This document shows, piece after piece, positions 24,171-35,592 of a stretch of 64,000 bases of DNA. Origin of the DNA: Torreya grandis (Eukaryota; Streptophyta; Pinopsida; Cupressales; Taxaceae); contig JARHVA010004090.1 in the NCBI GenBank assembly GCA_037957365.1, positions 1,592,001 through 1,656,000 on the forward strand, written 5' to 3'. Each line of letters starts with the position of its first letter. The stretch's first letter is position 1. Under the pieces are notes generated by a model. It saw nothing but the letters and a program-made list of their open reading frames with translations. It did no database searches and was not told where the DNA came from. Both the position numbers and the translations under genes were made by a program.

Positions 24171-25092
24171 AAAATTTTGTAATTAATTTAATTTTCAAAG
24201 GGCTTATTGCTTGTTATTGGTGCATACCATTGACTGAAGAAAAACCACTTGAAAGGGATGCATATGCATCCTTAACCAATTACTAATAATAATCCTAACA
24301 CCTTTAGACCAACTAAGTTTAGGATATTATTGATTTGTAGGATATTATAGAAAGTGGATCCTAAAAATAAGATGTTTCCATCTTGCATACCAAAAACTAA
24401 GGGTCAAACTTAGAATACTTTTGTGCCAATCCATGTAAACTAATCAATGTGGGAAATCTAATAAATTAAAGAAAGTTGATTAATGCAGGAAGCTTTCTAG
24501 GGATATTTTATCCATAATATCCATCCTTTGAGGGAGTGGTCTATATTTTGAAATATTATTTTTTAAATGGCTATCCTTTGAGGTAGTAGTTTATGCCTTT
24601 GATATTTTGTATATTTTTGCATATTTTGTGGATTTACATAACTATCCTTCAAGGGAGAAATCTATTCATTTTGTTTTTCTTTTGTAGATGATTTGATTAT
24701 AATTTTTGATCCTAATGCTAATTTTTTTTATGGATTGGCCTCAGGTATCCTAGGATAATTTTTTAAAGCTTTGATACACAAGATAAAACACTTATTCTCA
24801 GAATGAATTAGTGATAGGGAGCGATTTTATGGAATAATGATTTGGAGTTTCTTCCCATCAAAGGTGAAGCTATTATAATTATAGCATGCTATTAATAGAG
24901 TTGGGGTATTCATATTTAGGGTTAAGAATAGGCAATGTTGTTGGATAACCACATGTCTCTATATATCACTATTTGGTATAACAGTAATAGGAATATAAAA
25001 CCTATAGACTAAACTAGGCAAACCAAAGGTGATTAAGATTTATAGATAGTAGAAAGGATATAGATGCAATGCATTAAGAGGTTTTCATTCTA
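24171..25092 (-). other. Element D region between pol end and antisense unit
   Basis: Non-coding. Three imperfect repeats of CTATCCTTTGAGGGAGTGGT start near 24521, 24571 and 24644. A perfect 16-bp palindrome GGATGCATATGCATCC lies at 24256-24271. Confidence 0.55.
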
Positions 25093-25204
25093 ATTTTCCA
25101 TCAAGAGAGGCCAAGAGATATGCCAATATCCATAATTACAGGTGATGATATATGGTCTAAGCCAATTTAGAGCAAATTTTTCCCTTTTGCTTTTCTTCAT
25201 ATTT
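25093..25204 (-). pseudogene. Integrase C-terminal end of element D, cut off by insertion of C
   Basis: The minus strand continues the integrase frame that is interrupted at 43285. The junction codons NQHVT are followed by NMKKSKREKFALNWLRPY and then a stop at 25092. This is the usual C-terminal tail of plant gypsy integrase (NWxGPY block). The 112 bp lie 18 kb from the rest of the gene because element C was inserted in between. Confidence 0.88.
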
Positions 25205-25209
25205 GTTAC
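25205..25209. other. Target-site duplication of element C, left
   Basis: GTTAC, identical to 43280-43284. The host reading frame of D resumes across one copy of it. Confidence 0.95.
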
Positions 25210-26150
25210 TATAGACACTAGAAAACCAAACACAATGGTTCTAGATGTCAAAATGTATTAGGATACCTTAGGGACAACCTAACCCTTCTTCACCCACTAA
25301 CAAACTCATTAGACTTTGATTCAAGTTAGATACTAAGAAAACTAACTCACTAACTTACTAAGCTAACCTTAACCCAACCTCATTTTGACACACCTTGATC
25401 CCTCTTCCTATAGACACTTGACCATCAATGATCAGCTTGGCCATTAATGGTTAGCCTAATCATTGATGTTCAGGTTTTCCTCATTCTTACCCAAATACTA
25501 GCTATGTGTAATCCAACATAGTAAAATTTAATATCTCTACCTTGCCCATTGCTAATGAACTCTCAAGCATCAAAATCAGCAAGCCAACCTCCTAGGGAAC
25601 CTTCTATCCTCCATCTCTCTTTGCCTATAAAATAAGGGGAGTAGGAGGTGAAATGGATATAGGACCATCACAATTATTCTAGTTCATAGGTATTCAAACT
25701 TCAAGCTAGTCTTCTTCTAGCAATTTAGCAACATCAATAGAGATCTGAACCTTTGTCAAAATTACTCTCAAAATAAAGTACCGTTACTCTACCAAAATTA
25801 TTCCATCCATCAACCATAAACCATTTAGAAATAAATAATTATATTTATACTTTAGTTTTTTTATATTGGTTTTTGACCTCTCTACCCCATTAGACCTCTC
25901 TGCACCTATCTTCCAACCTCCCTTTCCTGACCAGACCTTTAAAAAGACCCTTACCTAATCATTAACCCATTTTGTAACTCTTTTCTGAGTACCTTCAAAA
26001 TTTCATAGGAAACCATTGATGATCATCACTAACATTGAAGATCACCTCCAACCATTAATGGTTACCTAATCACTAATGGTCAACTTAACCACTAATAGTT
26101 AACCCAACCATCGATGGTCACTATGGTATGAATTAACAAGTTATTTCTAT
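25210..26150 (+). repeat. 5' LTR of C, first part
   Basis: Begins TATAGACACTAGAAAAC, matching TGTAAACACTATAAAAC at the start of the 3' LTR; the TG has become TA. It aligns with 41866-42790. Palindromic GACCATCAATGATCA-like motifs cluster at 25425-25480 and 26010-26125. The LTR breaks off at TTATTTCTA, where element B begins. Confidence 0.92.
25626..25633 (+). promoter_or_regulatory. Putative TATA box, 5' LTR of C
   Basis: TATAAAAT followed by AAGGGGAGTAGGAGG. The same place in the 3' LTR (42282-42289) reads TATAAAAG in a conserved surrounding. A plausible LTR core promoter. Confidence 0.5.
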
Positions 26151-27352
26151 ATACACATAATATTTTCACACTTTTATTAATTACTGATGCTTTACATCTT
26201 TCAAGAACCCATTGTGACTCAATTTTTCTAAGTATATGCCTTAATAATTGAATTAGGAAAGGGGTGGGCAAACCTTTGGTTCTTTACAAGATTGTTGTCC
26301 CTTATTACCATATTATTCCCTATCTATTCAGCTTCCAAAACCATTCCCTAAGATATCTTTCCTTCTTTACACATTCCTCTATTTTTTCCTCTTTCTATCC
26401 TTCTTTCCCTTTCTTAGTACCCTTTTTATGTATTTAATAAGCTATGTCAACTTGGTTGACCTAGCACAGTCTGGGGTCACTTTAGCTCTTTAAGCCTAGT
26501 TTCCATTTGGTCAACCTAGCACAAACTTCAAGCATTTTCTCAATAATGTGCTAGGTTGACCTAGTTGACCTAGCACAATTGACATGTCTAAGTGATTTTG
26601 GGTTAATTACTCCTATATATACAAGGTCATTTTAGTCATTTCTAGATCAATGCAATCAAGAGTTATTATTCTCTTGTGCTTCTTCACAATCTACTCTTCC
26701 ACCATTCTACTTGAGGAGTCTTATCGTATGTTTCTTATTTGGATAATCTTAGTCTTGTGGATAGGTCTTGGATGCTTTATCCTAAAAATGTGATCCTTAT
26801 GAACCAAAATAACCTCTTGTGAATCCCCATTGGTCAAGGGAGATACTGAGTCATGATAACTTCACATTCAGGTAAGTATATTCTAACTTTGTTCTCTTTT
26901 TTATTAGATAGAAGTAGCATAAGTGTTGGCTTGAATAATATTACTCCTCATATTCCATGTATTAGGGTGTTACTCATACTTAATTTATTTTAAGTTCCCT
27001 ATACATGCATTTTATTGCTTTGTATCTAAACCCTTACTTTGTGTCACAAGATTTGGTGAACACTAGATTAGTTTACTTTCTTGTTTATTATCATAAGTGA
27101 ATATAGAAACCATAGAACTCTTTTAGGGTTGTTGTGTTATTGTGTTAGACTATAGGCTTTAGAACCCTTCCTATCATGATGTGTTCTGATAGATGATACA
27201 ATTGATTCCCTAATCAGGTCTAGCAGATCCTCATATTGGTCATGCTCTCACTTAACAAGTGTGTGCCCCAATCAGAAGTGTAGGTGTGATCTATCTTATC
27301 TGATCCAAGATTGATTCATGTGCACCATGTAATTATGATTGCATACATTCTA
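26151..27352 (+). repeat. 5' LTR of element B
   Basis: The last 400 bp repeat at 30576-30997 (shared blocks CCATGTATTAGGGTGTTACT and GATTGATTCATGTGCACCAT). The first 800 bp have no second copy here, so the left part is assigned to the LTR by its TATACACA start only. Repeated TTGACCTAGCAC words lie at 26455-26580 and a TATA-like CTATATATACA at 26612-26622. Confidence 0.6.
26455..26580 (+). repeat. Cluster of GGTTGACCTAGCAC motifs in element B
   Basis: At least four close variants of (G)GTTGACCTAGCACA occur, in part as inverted GTCAACCTAGCAC. Related words recur downstream at 27660-27785. They include the plant W-box core TTGACC, but a regulatory role is speculation. Confidence 0.65.
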
Positions 27353-30300
27353 GTGAACTTGATGTGAATCCTATCCCACCATTGGTTGTATTGTCTTCAC
27401 ATTTTCATTTTTCTTTCCTTTCTTATTTAACATTAGCTCCACTTTGGCTTTAGCTTCATTACAAATTGGACATGAAACAAATCCTTATAGGATTTCTTTC
27501 ACTTATTTTATTATTTTTTATCATTAATCATAATTTTATCACTTATTTATTCCTTATTTACATTCTCTACTTCATCATGAATCTAATGCATTTTACAATT
27601 TGTAAAATGGATGAGTAGAACTAAAGATATAGGTAAAATAATGCTCTTGTCTGTTATACTCGGTCAACCTGGTTAACCTAGTGCTTTTGTTGACCTCTAA
27701 ATACTATGCTAGGTCAACCTGGTTGACTTAGTATTTATATTTAGACCCTGTATTTTATACTAGGTCAATTGGGTCAACCCTGTATTATTTTATTTCTTCT
27801 ATGTTTTCCAATTTAGCTTTTTGCTTTCCTTATATGTCTGATTTAGTTCTTGATTTACTTGAATTACTTCTTTATCTTTGTTTGTTATTATTATTAATTA
27901 TCATTATTTTCCTTTTATCCTCAAGCATCATGTCCCTCATTAGAATCTTATTGGACAACCTGAATCCATTTAGACACTCTATGGGTTTCTCTTTGCTTCT
28001 TATCTTTTCCTATCTCTTCTTCCTCATTTTAGCTATTGGGGCATCTTGTGATAACCATCCACACATTAATTTAACCTTTTGGGCATCTTGGGATGTCCAC
28101 CTTCATGTCATTTCAGACTTTGAGGTATCTTTTGATGTCCATCCCTACATACACTTACCCTTTGGGGCATCTTTCGATGCCCACTCTTATTCTCCATTAC
28201 ATGCTACCAAACTAATTCAACTCCAAGAAATATGTTGAGACACATAGGATTGTCTCTCACATGCTCATCCTTGATATATACATTAATGTAGGATCATTTT
28301 CCTTATTTTCATGCTTTCTCTATATATCTATCTAACATATTTTTGTATTTTACTTTAGCATGGGTCTCTCACTATGTAGTAGTTTCCTTTATTTTCAAAC
28401 CTTTAGTCCTCCCTTTTGGTCTTTTGGTTTCTAGATGTACCATAGTCTTCATCACTTGTCTTTTCATTCTCCTTTTGCTTGTCAATGTTGTTTTGGCATC
28501 CTCTTGGGGTTATCTTTTATGAGTTGCTTGGTAAGACCATGGATAAAACCTGGCCCTCCTCATAAAATGACAATTCTTTTTATTTATTATCTCTTCCTTT
28601 TCATCCTTTTGCTTTCCAATGTTGTTTTGTCATCCTTTGGGTCTTTCTTTGTGAGGCAATTTAAACAAAGGCTCCCTCACTTTTTGCTTATTGGTACCCC
28701 TTGGATTTTCCTTTTGTGATTTGCTTGGTAAGACCATGGATAAAGCTTGACCTTCTTCTTAAAATTACATTTCTTTTAAAGTTCTTTGTGATCCTTGTTA
28801 TTTAGACATTAATTTTTTCTTTTTTTATTATATGTAATCTATAAACAATCTATGTTAGCATGTTTTCCTCCACTTCTCATAGTCTTATGATAAGGAATCA
28901 CACCTTTTTTATTATTGTATTCATTTTTTCCCTTTGTCACATTTTTTGTAATTTGAAGTAATTCAAAAATTTTACATGCGTCATTGTACTCTTGATTCCC
29001 CCTTTCTTTCACTCCACATTTGGATAAAATAAGGTTGAATTTAAGATATCACTTTTATTTCACCTAGATTTACGAGACTCTTAGACCCCATGTTCTTTGA
29101 TTTTCTCTCTCGTAGCACCCTTGTCCCAAATTTTTCAAATAAAAGTCATCTTTAACACCCTTTTTTGGTCTTCCAAATCCATATGGAGGAGCAATTTAAA
29201 ACAAAAATTAAAAGCCAATCATTTGAAAATAAAAGGCAATGATATCTAAAAGGCAACATACAAATCTTAAAAGTCTAGTCACACCAAAAAAAATTATTAA
29301 AATTACATCTCATATCTCCAATCGAATCTCAAACTCTATAATTGGATTCACATAGAGCTAAAGTCCTTTTGGGTGTGGTAGGCTAGTAGATTGGCATAGG
29401 GGATTTTTAAAAATATATATATAGTGTTACCTACTTTCTCATATAGGTACCCAATCTTTGCAGTAGACCAATGACTTTGTAAGGGGTCCTGAAGAGTGAG
29501 GAACATGTCATGGGGAGGTACGTCCATTTTACTTTTTATGCATATAGCCTTCATGGGATGATCTATATACACCATTTGTTGACCTAAGACTTGTGTAGCT
29601 AATCAAAGTTATTCAAAGTCCTTAAGGTCGATAGTCTTCTTATTTTGACAAACCAAATTTGAGTGTCTTGACTTTGATACAGAGTTCCTCTACCTTTGTT
29701 TTTCCTTCATTCTCCCCTCCACCTCATTTCATTTCCCCCTTGATAGAAAAATTGTGATTGCAAATTTTTTTTCCCTCTTATTTAAATTCTTTTTTATTCA
29801 TTTCTTAAAAATATGCTAACACTACTTTGTTTCATTTTTATCTATCTTTAGATGAAAAACAACATGTTTGAGAAACTATGGATCATTTTCATCATGTTCT
29901 ATATATTTACTAAAACTACTTTTCTTTCCTTTTCCCATTTATCTTGATTTTTTTGTTCTACTATTGTAGATACCTAAGTTCACACCCTTTTTCCATTGTT
30001 GTGTGAGATGTGGATTGTTACTACCCACCCAAACATTTTTTTTCCCTTTTATCCGTCCCCTTTTTTCCACTGATGATTGAGATGTGGATTTTTATTGCTC
30101 ACTCATCAATGTTGTTTTACCATTTTTATTTTTGAATCCTCTTTTTACCATCTTGTTTAACATGTATCCTTGATTTGATTTAGTGAGTTTGCATTTTCTT
30201 ACATTAGGTTTACTTGTTTTTATTTTTTGGTCTCTATAAGACTTGGATTTTTGGTTGCCTGATTTACTCTTATTTGACTTGGTCATTTGGTCTAACATAA

Positions 30301-30575
30301 CAATTATCACTTAGCTTGCCAAATTCTCAAGTACATCCCATCCACATAACACTAGTTATCTTGGATTTTCTTGAATTTATTTTTTTTTGATCCTTGGTTT
30401 TATATTTATAGGTTTGTCCAAAGTAGTCTCTATGTCCTCCATAATCAAAACTAAAACACAATTGACAAACATCCTACAAGAAAGATAAGTCAAGGTACAC
30501 ATCATTTAATTTTCAATCATTTACTTTTTAGTTAGTTTTCTTTTATGTCATTTACTTTTTAGTTAGTTTTCTTTT
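27353..30575 (+). other. Internal region of element B, without pol
   Basis: It contains reiterated GGTCAACC words (27660-27785), the ORF with 14-residue repeats (27801-28238) and a pair of imperfect direct repeats (about 28470-28585 and 28600-28780, both including CTTGGTAAGACCATGGATAA). It also has a Lys-rich minus-strand ORF (30092-30310) and a 75-codon minus ORF (29348-29575), neither recognisable. A 31-bp tandem pair ending CTTTTATGTC lies at about 30519-30580, next to the truncated LTR. No retroelement protein is recognisable. Confidence 0.55.
27801..28238 (+). CDS. Unrecognised 145-codon ORF with four 14-residue repeats
   Basis: The first ~75 residues are very hydrophobic (Leu/Ile-rich, several possible membrane spans). 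They are followed by four tandem 14-residue units at DNA period 42 bp, beginning near 28041, 28083, 28125 and 28167. The units share a pattern (G/W/E)-x-S-(C/W/F)-D-x-H plus an aromatic end. Each DNA unit holds a near-palindrome, GGGCATCTTTCGATGCCC in its best form. The repeat period being a multiple of three keeps the frame open, which could be selection or chance. It sits in transposon B, has no known domain, and may well be non-coding DNA that happens to stay open. Confidence 0.25.
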   Translation: MFSNLAFCFPYMSDLVLDLLELLLYLCLLLLLIIIIFLLSSSIMSLIRILLDNLNPFRHSMGFSLLLIFSYLFFLILAIGASCDNHPHINLTFWASWDVHLHVISDFEVSFDVHPYIHLPFGASFDAHSYSPLHATKLIQLQEIC

Positions 30576-30997
30576 ATGTCATTTCCATGTATTAGGGTGT
30601 TACTCATACTTATTTTATTTGAATTTCCCTATACATGTATTTTATTTCTTTACATCTAACCCTTTACTTTGTGCCACAATCTTTAGTGAGCACTAGATTA
30701 GTTTACTTTTACTGTTATTAGATTAGTTTATTTTATTGTTTATTATCATAAGTTAATATATAAACCATAGGAATATTTTAGGGTTGTTATACAATTGTGT
30801 TAGACTATAGGCTTTGGAATCATTCCTAGCATGATGTGTTGTGACAGATGATATAAGTCATCACCTAACAAGTCTAGTAGATCCTCATATTGGTCATGCT
30901 CTTGCTTAACAGGTGTGTGCCACAATAAAAAGTGTAGGTGTGATATATCTTATCATGTACATGATTGATTCATGTGCACCATGCAATTTATATTTCA
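30576..30997 (+). repeat. Truncated 3' LTR of element B
   Basis: Aligns with 26955-27352 and lacks the first ~800 bp of the 5' LTR. It carries its own small duplication of ATTAGATTAGTTTA near 30690-30735. It ends near TTTCATAAAA, after which the LTR of C resumes. Confidence 0.7.
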
Positions 30998-31490
30998 TAA
31001 AATTTAAAGCCCCTTACCCCCAACCAAATCTAATTTTTTTCCCTACTTGTTCACAAACCCCTACTTGATTTTATAAACCTGACCTGATCCATTTTAGCAT
31101 TTGTATTGATCCATTTTTGTTATATTTAGTTACTTTATCTAACAAGCAATCATTTCTTCTTGTATTTCATTTAAGTAATTTTTATTATCTGATGTATCTT
31201 AATTTTATCTCTTTCAACTTAATTATTATCAAAGAGTGGATTGACGGCCTCCTAACACGCTCACACTTCTTAGATATAGCTCATGTTAGGAATTCAACCT
31301 AACTATCTTGATAACAACCCATTTCATTAGTGCTTTCTTATCTATAGGTAATCATTCCAAGATAAAGAGGATCTCTCCATACTCATCTAGATTTTGTGTC
31401 CATCAACAACCATGTTCTTCTACCACACCCTTATTACTAGTTTCTTATCTTCTTCCTAAATTAATAAATATACAAAAATTAAGAGAAACA
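30998..31490 (+). repeat. 5' LTR of C, second part
   Basis: Aligns with 42795-43279, for example AAAGAGTGGATTGA and CCACACCCTTATTACTAGTT. Ends GAGAAACA, giving an intact CA terminus. Confidence 0.92.
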
Positions 31491-31494
31491 TTTT

Positions 31495-31512
31495 AGCACG
31501 CCCGGTGGGACC
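31495..31512 (+). other. Probable primer-binding site of C (non-Met type)
   Basis: AGCACGCCCGGTGGGACC follows the 5' LTR by four bases. This GC-rich word stands out from its surroundings. Similar GCACGCCCGGTGGGAC sequences sit at this place in some plant Tat-type elements, from memory. The matching tRNA is not established here. Confidence 0.65.
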
Positions 31513-32193
31513 ATAACATCATCTAGGTTCCCCTTTCTTCCTTTATTCTATGATCATACAATGAAATCTAAAATTTATTTTGGGCTTAAAATAAACCTTG
31601 CATACATTGATTTATTGCTTATTTTAGTTCATCTAGTTAACTTAAAAGTAATGTAGTTAATCATAGTTTCACTCTTGTTTTCACACACTTTAACAAACCA
31701 CGTAATCAATCAACACTTCATAACAAACTTGAGACAAGGCCTAACTAGGATTTCATCACCTAGTAGTAACCTTACCCTTTCCTGGTAATCCTACTTGGAG
31801 GTCATTACCAAGGGGATAACCAACTCAGCTCTCTGATTGAGTATAAACTTTGTAAATTGGTATATCTTGTCTAAACACCCGACACCCTTATCATTATAGT
31901 GTGTGAAGTGAAGGTGTAGGCCCCAATATCAAGCCACATATTTATTTCCAATATATATTATTTTTGAGATCCTTTAAACCTAAGACTAGCTTTAGAATTC
32001 CTTTCTAGTACCTAATCTACACACCAAATTTCCTCTTCACACTTTCTAAGGCATAAGCCAAAATAGATCTAAAAAGAATCCTATGTTTTAAACACACTTT
32101 TAGTGTATATTGTGATTTCCTTGAGATTCTTTTCCATTTTCTTTCTTTGAGTTTGAGTTGTGATATTTTCATCATTTATTTTCTATTCCACAC
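31513..32193 (+). other. Untranslated leader of C
   Basis: Non-coding. It is homologous to the leader of element D (51256-51911, other strand): shared blocks include GATTTCATCACCTAGTAGTA and GTGTGTGAAGTGAAGG followed by GTAGGCCCC. Confidence 0.75.
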
Positions 32194-33800
32194 ATGGTCT
32201 CTACTAGACAATAGACGAAGAACCAAAACAACCAAGAACCACCTTCCTCTTCCTCTTCTTGCATGAATTATACTTATAATGTTGAGAGTTATCCTCATCT
32301 TTCTTCCCCTCCTACCATTCCTTAGATATTTATCAAGGGTGATGTGAATTTCTCTACCTTCCTTAATAATAACCTCCTGGCCCTCCAACATTACCTCAAT
32401 CAACACTTTAGCTCACCACATCCTTATTTCTTTTATCCCTCCTATGGATCCACCTTATGGTATGCCTCCCCATCTCATGGTTGGTGCTACCTCTACCCAA
32501 CCTATGATCACCCAAGAATCTTCTTCCACCCATAACCCATATTCTACCACTACCCAAACTCAATCCAAGATCCTAACCAATAGACAAACACCCCCTATAC
32601 CAACCAACACCTCCAACATAGGGGAAACCTCGCCTCTTATTATCCATACCTCATCCACCATGGGGGTATATCTTACCCCTATTTCCACCATTCCCCTTAT
32701 CACTACCAACCCACCAATTTCCACTCTACTTCAAAATTTGGTGCTTTCCATACCTCCTACACTTTCACCTATTAGCACAAGAGTTACCACTCAACCCCAA
32801 TGAACTACCAACCCATTAAAATCAACCCAGATTAATCCCTTAACAAATACCCATGACATCCTACAAATATGTTCCTAATCCAAAAGGATACATATCACCC
32901 TCTACCCAACCTTTTGTGCCCATTAACCCTTATATGACACCATCCCAGCCTTAAATGACCACATACCAATATGTGGTATCTTCTCAACCTTATACCACTT
33001 ATCCATATGTTATTTCCACACAACCTCAACAAAAATTACCACATAATTATATAACTTCCCAACCTCAAATAGATTTGGTCAAAATGTTAATAGATAAAAT
33101 GACCAACATGGAGTCATATATCTCTAGGGCTCATAACTTTTTATCTTATGATCAAATCTGTAATGAACCTATTAACCCATTTGTCCCTATCCAATATTAT
33201 CCTCCTCAATGGGAACTACCAAAGTTTTCCAAGTTCTAAATTAAGGATGACTCCCAACAACACTTAAGAGAATTTCACCATTCTTGCTATTTGAATGCAT
33301 ATGATGATGCTTTCCTCCTTTGCATTTTTCCCATGTCTTTATCAAGAATATCCTTGGATTGGTATAGTGATCTCACCAATCACTCCATATTTTCCTTTTC
33401 CTAACTTTCCCAAATCTTTTTAGATCATTTCTCAATCAATATATTTAATAAGGTCTCTATTGCTTACATCTACTCTATTAGGCAATTTGATGATGAATCA
33501 ATTACCTATTTCATAGCTAAATGGAGAAGTCTTATCAAACTGCTCTCTTTCTCTTTACCCCAACCCAAGTTGATTTAAATATTATATTAGGGTTGTTCCA
33601 AACATATTTCCCCTACTCTTCAAGTTCAAACTTTTAGGACTTTTGAAGAGGTTTTTACAATGACACACAAATTAGAAATTAGAGCCATTGATGAGGGAAA
33701 ATTGATATTGAGGAACAAAAATATAGCTTTAAATCTAATGATCCTTCCTCATCCAAAACCACCAATCAATCTAACCATCCTAATACCAAACTAAATACAT
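32194..33800 (+). pseudogene. Gag of element C, decayed
   Basis: Capsid precursor. The start is the ATG at 32194 (MVSTRQ, stop, TKNQNNQEPPSSSSS), which matches the D gag start at 51255. The N-terminal part is Pro/Thr/Ser-rich with repeated Tyr-Thr-Gln words (32444-33060). A capsid domain follows at about 33190-33700: blocks IQYYPPQWELPKFSKF, SLSRISLDWYSDL, NHFSINIFNKV-like and DDESITYFIAKWRSLIKLL are standard for plant gypsy gag. Stops and at least two frame changes break it. No zinc knuckle is readable downstream. Confidence 0.88.
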
Positions 33801-34559
33801 ACATAAACTTAGTTGTCCTTAAAACTGCTCCACCACTAACTGTCAATTAACCCAGCCAAACCAACTCCTCTAATTCTTTCAACCAACCAAAATCAAAACA
33901 AAAATTCCCCAGAATAATGCACTCTAATAAGGGAGTCCTATGTTTTATTTTTGGACAAATTTCTCAAATCCAACATCATACAACTTCCTCTCATAAAACC
34001 TCCCCAATAATTTGATGCTTCCATCACTACAACTAGTTGGTATAATGAGAATGATGTATGTGCTTTCTACCATGTCATCAAACCCAAAACCTCCCCTAAT
34101 CCACACTATCCATATGGTTACCCAATTTAAGACTCAACAAAATGATAAGGTAAAATCTAAAGTTTTCATACCATGGACATACCCTTCCATCCCTCAACCT
34201 TCCAACTAAACCCAAACACCCTCACATTTACCTTCACCTTCACCAAAACCCAAAATATCCATTTTGGGTTCCTCTCCCTCTAACCCTTCTAAATATATCC
34301 AATGAGTGGTTATAAAACAACATCATCAAACATCAGTGAACATGAGCCTTTAAAAACTAATCAACACCTCACCCCATCATCACCAATCATTGATAGAAGC
34401 TCTATAATCAATAGAGGTTCAACCAGAAGACCCTCAACCTCTTGTATCCTTTGTCAAAGCCCTTAAAATTTCTACCTTTATCACATTCCAAGATTTAGAA
34501 ATAGCTTTTATTCATTTTGAAGATCCCAATCCTCCCTTACTCATTATTTCATAAATCAA
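33801..34559 (+). other. Gag-protease linker of C, decayed
   Basis: Short open pieces only (34012-34209) and Pro/Ser-rich composition. Probably the degenerate C-terminal part of gag. No domain seen. Confidence 0.45.
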
Positions 34560-34930
34560 TCAAACTTGAATCAAAAGGGTGATGATTGATTTATTAGTTA
34601 GTATTAACATTATCTCTTCCCATGCTTATGACCAATTCCAATTAGCTAAGAATATCATGTCAAAAATTTCAGTAGTCCTATATTCCTTCAATGATACTAT
34701 GGCCACTACCCTAGGGATAGTCATCCTCCACATCTACTTGGGACCTCACACAATTCCAAAAGTATTTTATGTTGTATAAGGTAAGTTATAATACAATGTA
34801 TTAATTAGATGCCCTTAGATCCATAGAATGATTTGTATCCCATCTACCTTACATTGATGTGTCAAGTTTGAGAATGAGGGTCAAATTATTACCATAAAAT
34901 CTAACCCTAGTCCTTTCACATCTTGCAACA
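34560..34930 (+). pseudogene. Aspartic protease of element C, decayed
   Basis: Reads MIDLLVSINIISSHAYDQFQ and continues to VFYVV at 34779, then on past a stop to about 34930. It matches the D protease (47120-47590), which reads IDNGNSINIISSHTFKQLQL. The active-site triplet, Asp-x-Gly in the family, is Asp-Leu-Leu here, so the enzyme would be dead even without the stops. Confidence 0.82.
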
Positions 34931-35592
34931 TGACATATCAACCTAATAACATTATTCTTCCTCCCTCATCCACCTCACCACCAACCAATAACAACTCCAC
35001 CCCTACTATTGATGAATCTTCAACCAACTCATCTATCCCTTCTTCTCAAATCCTCATAGAGGACCATTTAGAACCCACATTTTAACATCTCTCACTAGGG
35101 GAGTATCATCTTTTAGCCTTAGATACTTTACCAACTCCTCAAGAGTATGAGAACCTTGACCATGATCCTAGTTATGATCCAAACATCAAAACCATCATCC
35201 CTTTTGGGCCTTCTAAACATAAAACTAAATTAATATATAGGGGACTTAATCATCCCCTTCTTACTTTCACCACTACCTCTTCCACCCAATCATTTACCTC
35301 TAACTTCTCCTATCTAGACAAACTAACATTTTTAAAATTATACCTTCATAGGTGTGCCTAGAAAGGATTTGGCCTAGGCCATTATGAACATGGACTTCAT
35401 GAGTTACCTACCATCAAAACCCAGAAACTTTGTGAGCTATTTATCCTTGGGTTCATACCACCAAAAGAACCCACTAATTCACCTAAACCCATCACCACCA
35501 ATGAGGAGAACTTCCCATCCTCACCAACCCAATCTCCTTCAAATTCTAAGGATTTCCAAATCATTCCTCCTAATTTTTTTTAGTTAATAATT
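34931..35592 (+). pseudogene. Protease-RT linker of element C, decayed
   Basis: A readable but domainless stretch, Pro/Ser/Thr-rich, with a piece LGHYEHGLHELPTIK near 35370-35410. It ends abruptly at about 35590, followed at once by sequence upstream of integrase. The RT and RNase H genes that should follow are absent. Confidence 0.6.

Larger units (their letters stand above)
26151..30997 (+). mobile_element. LTR element B, nested in the 5' LTR of C
   Basis: About 4.85 kb interrupts an alignment that is otherwise continuous between the two LTRs of C: the break follows TTATTTCTA and the alignment resumes near CCCTTACC. B starts TATACACATAATATTTTCAC, resembling the TGTAGACACTATA start of the C and D LTRs, so it is probably a related Tat-type element. 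A direct repeat (26955-27352 and 30576-30997) marks its LTRs, but the right copy is short. No gag or pol domain is readable. It is a non-autonomous or heavily deleted element. Exact ends and target duplication (perhaps TTCTA/TTTAA) are uncertain. Confidence 0.75.

Noticed and set aside
25425..26125. Regularly spaced short palindromes resembling a CRISPR array
   Set aside because: Spacing and unit sequence vary, there are no unique equal-length spacers, and the context is a plant LTR.
27801..28719. Hydrophobic ORFs as a possible envelope-like gene of element B
   Set aside because: No signal peptide plus surface-domain layout or cysteine pattern. Leu/Phe richness follows from a T-rich strand. 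The first ORF is kept only as an unrecognised candidate.
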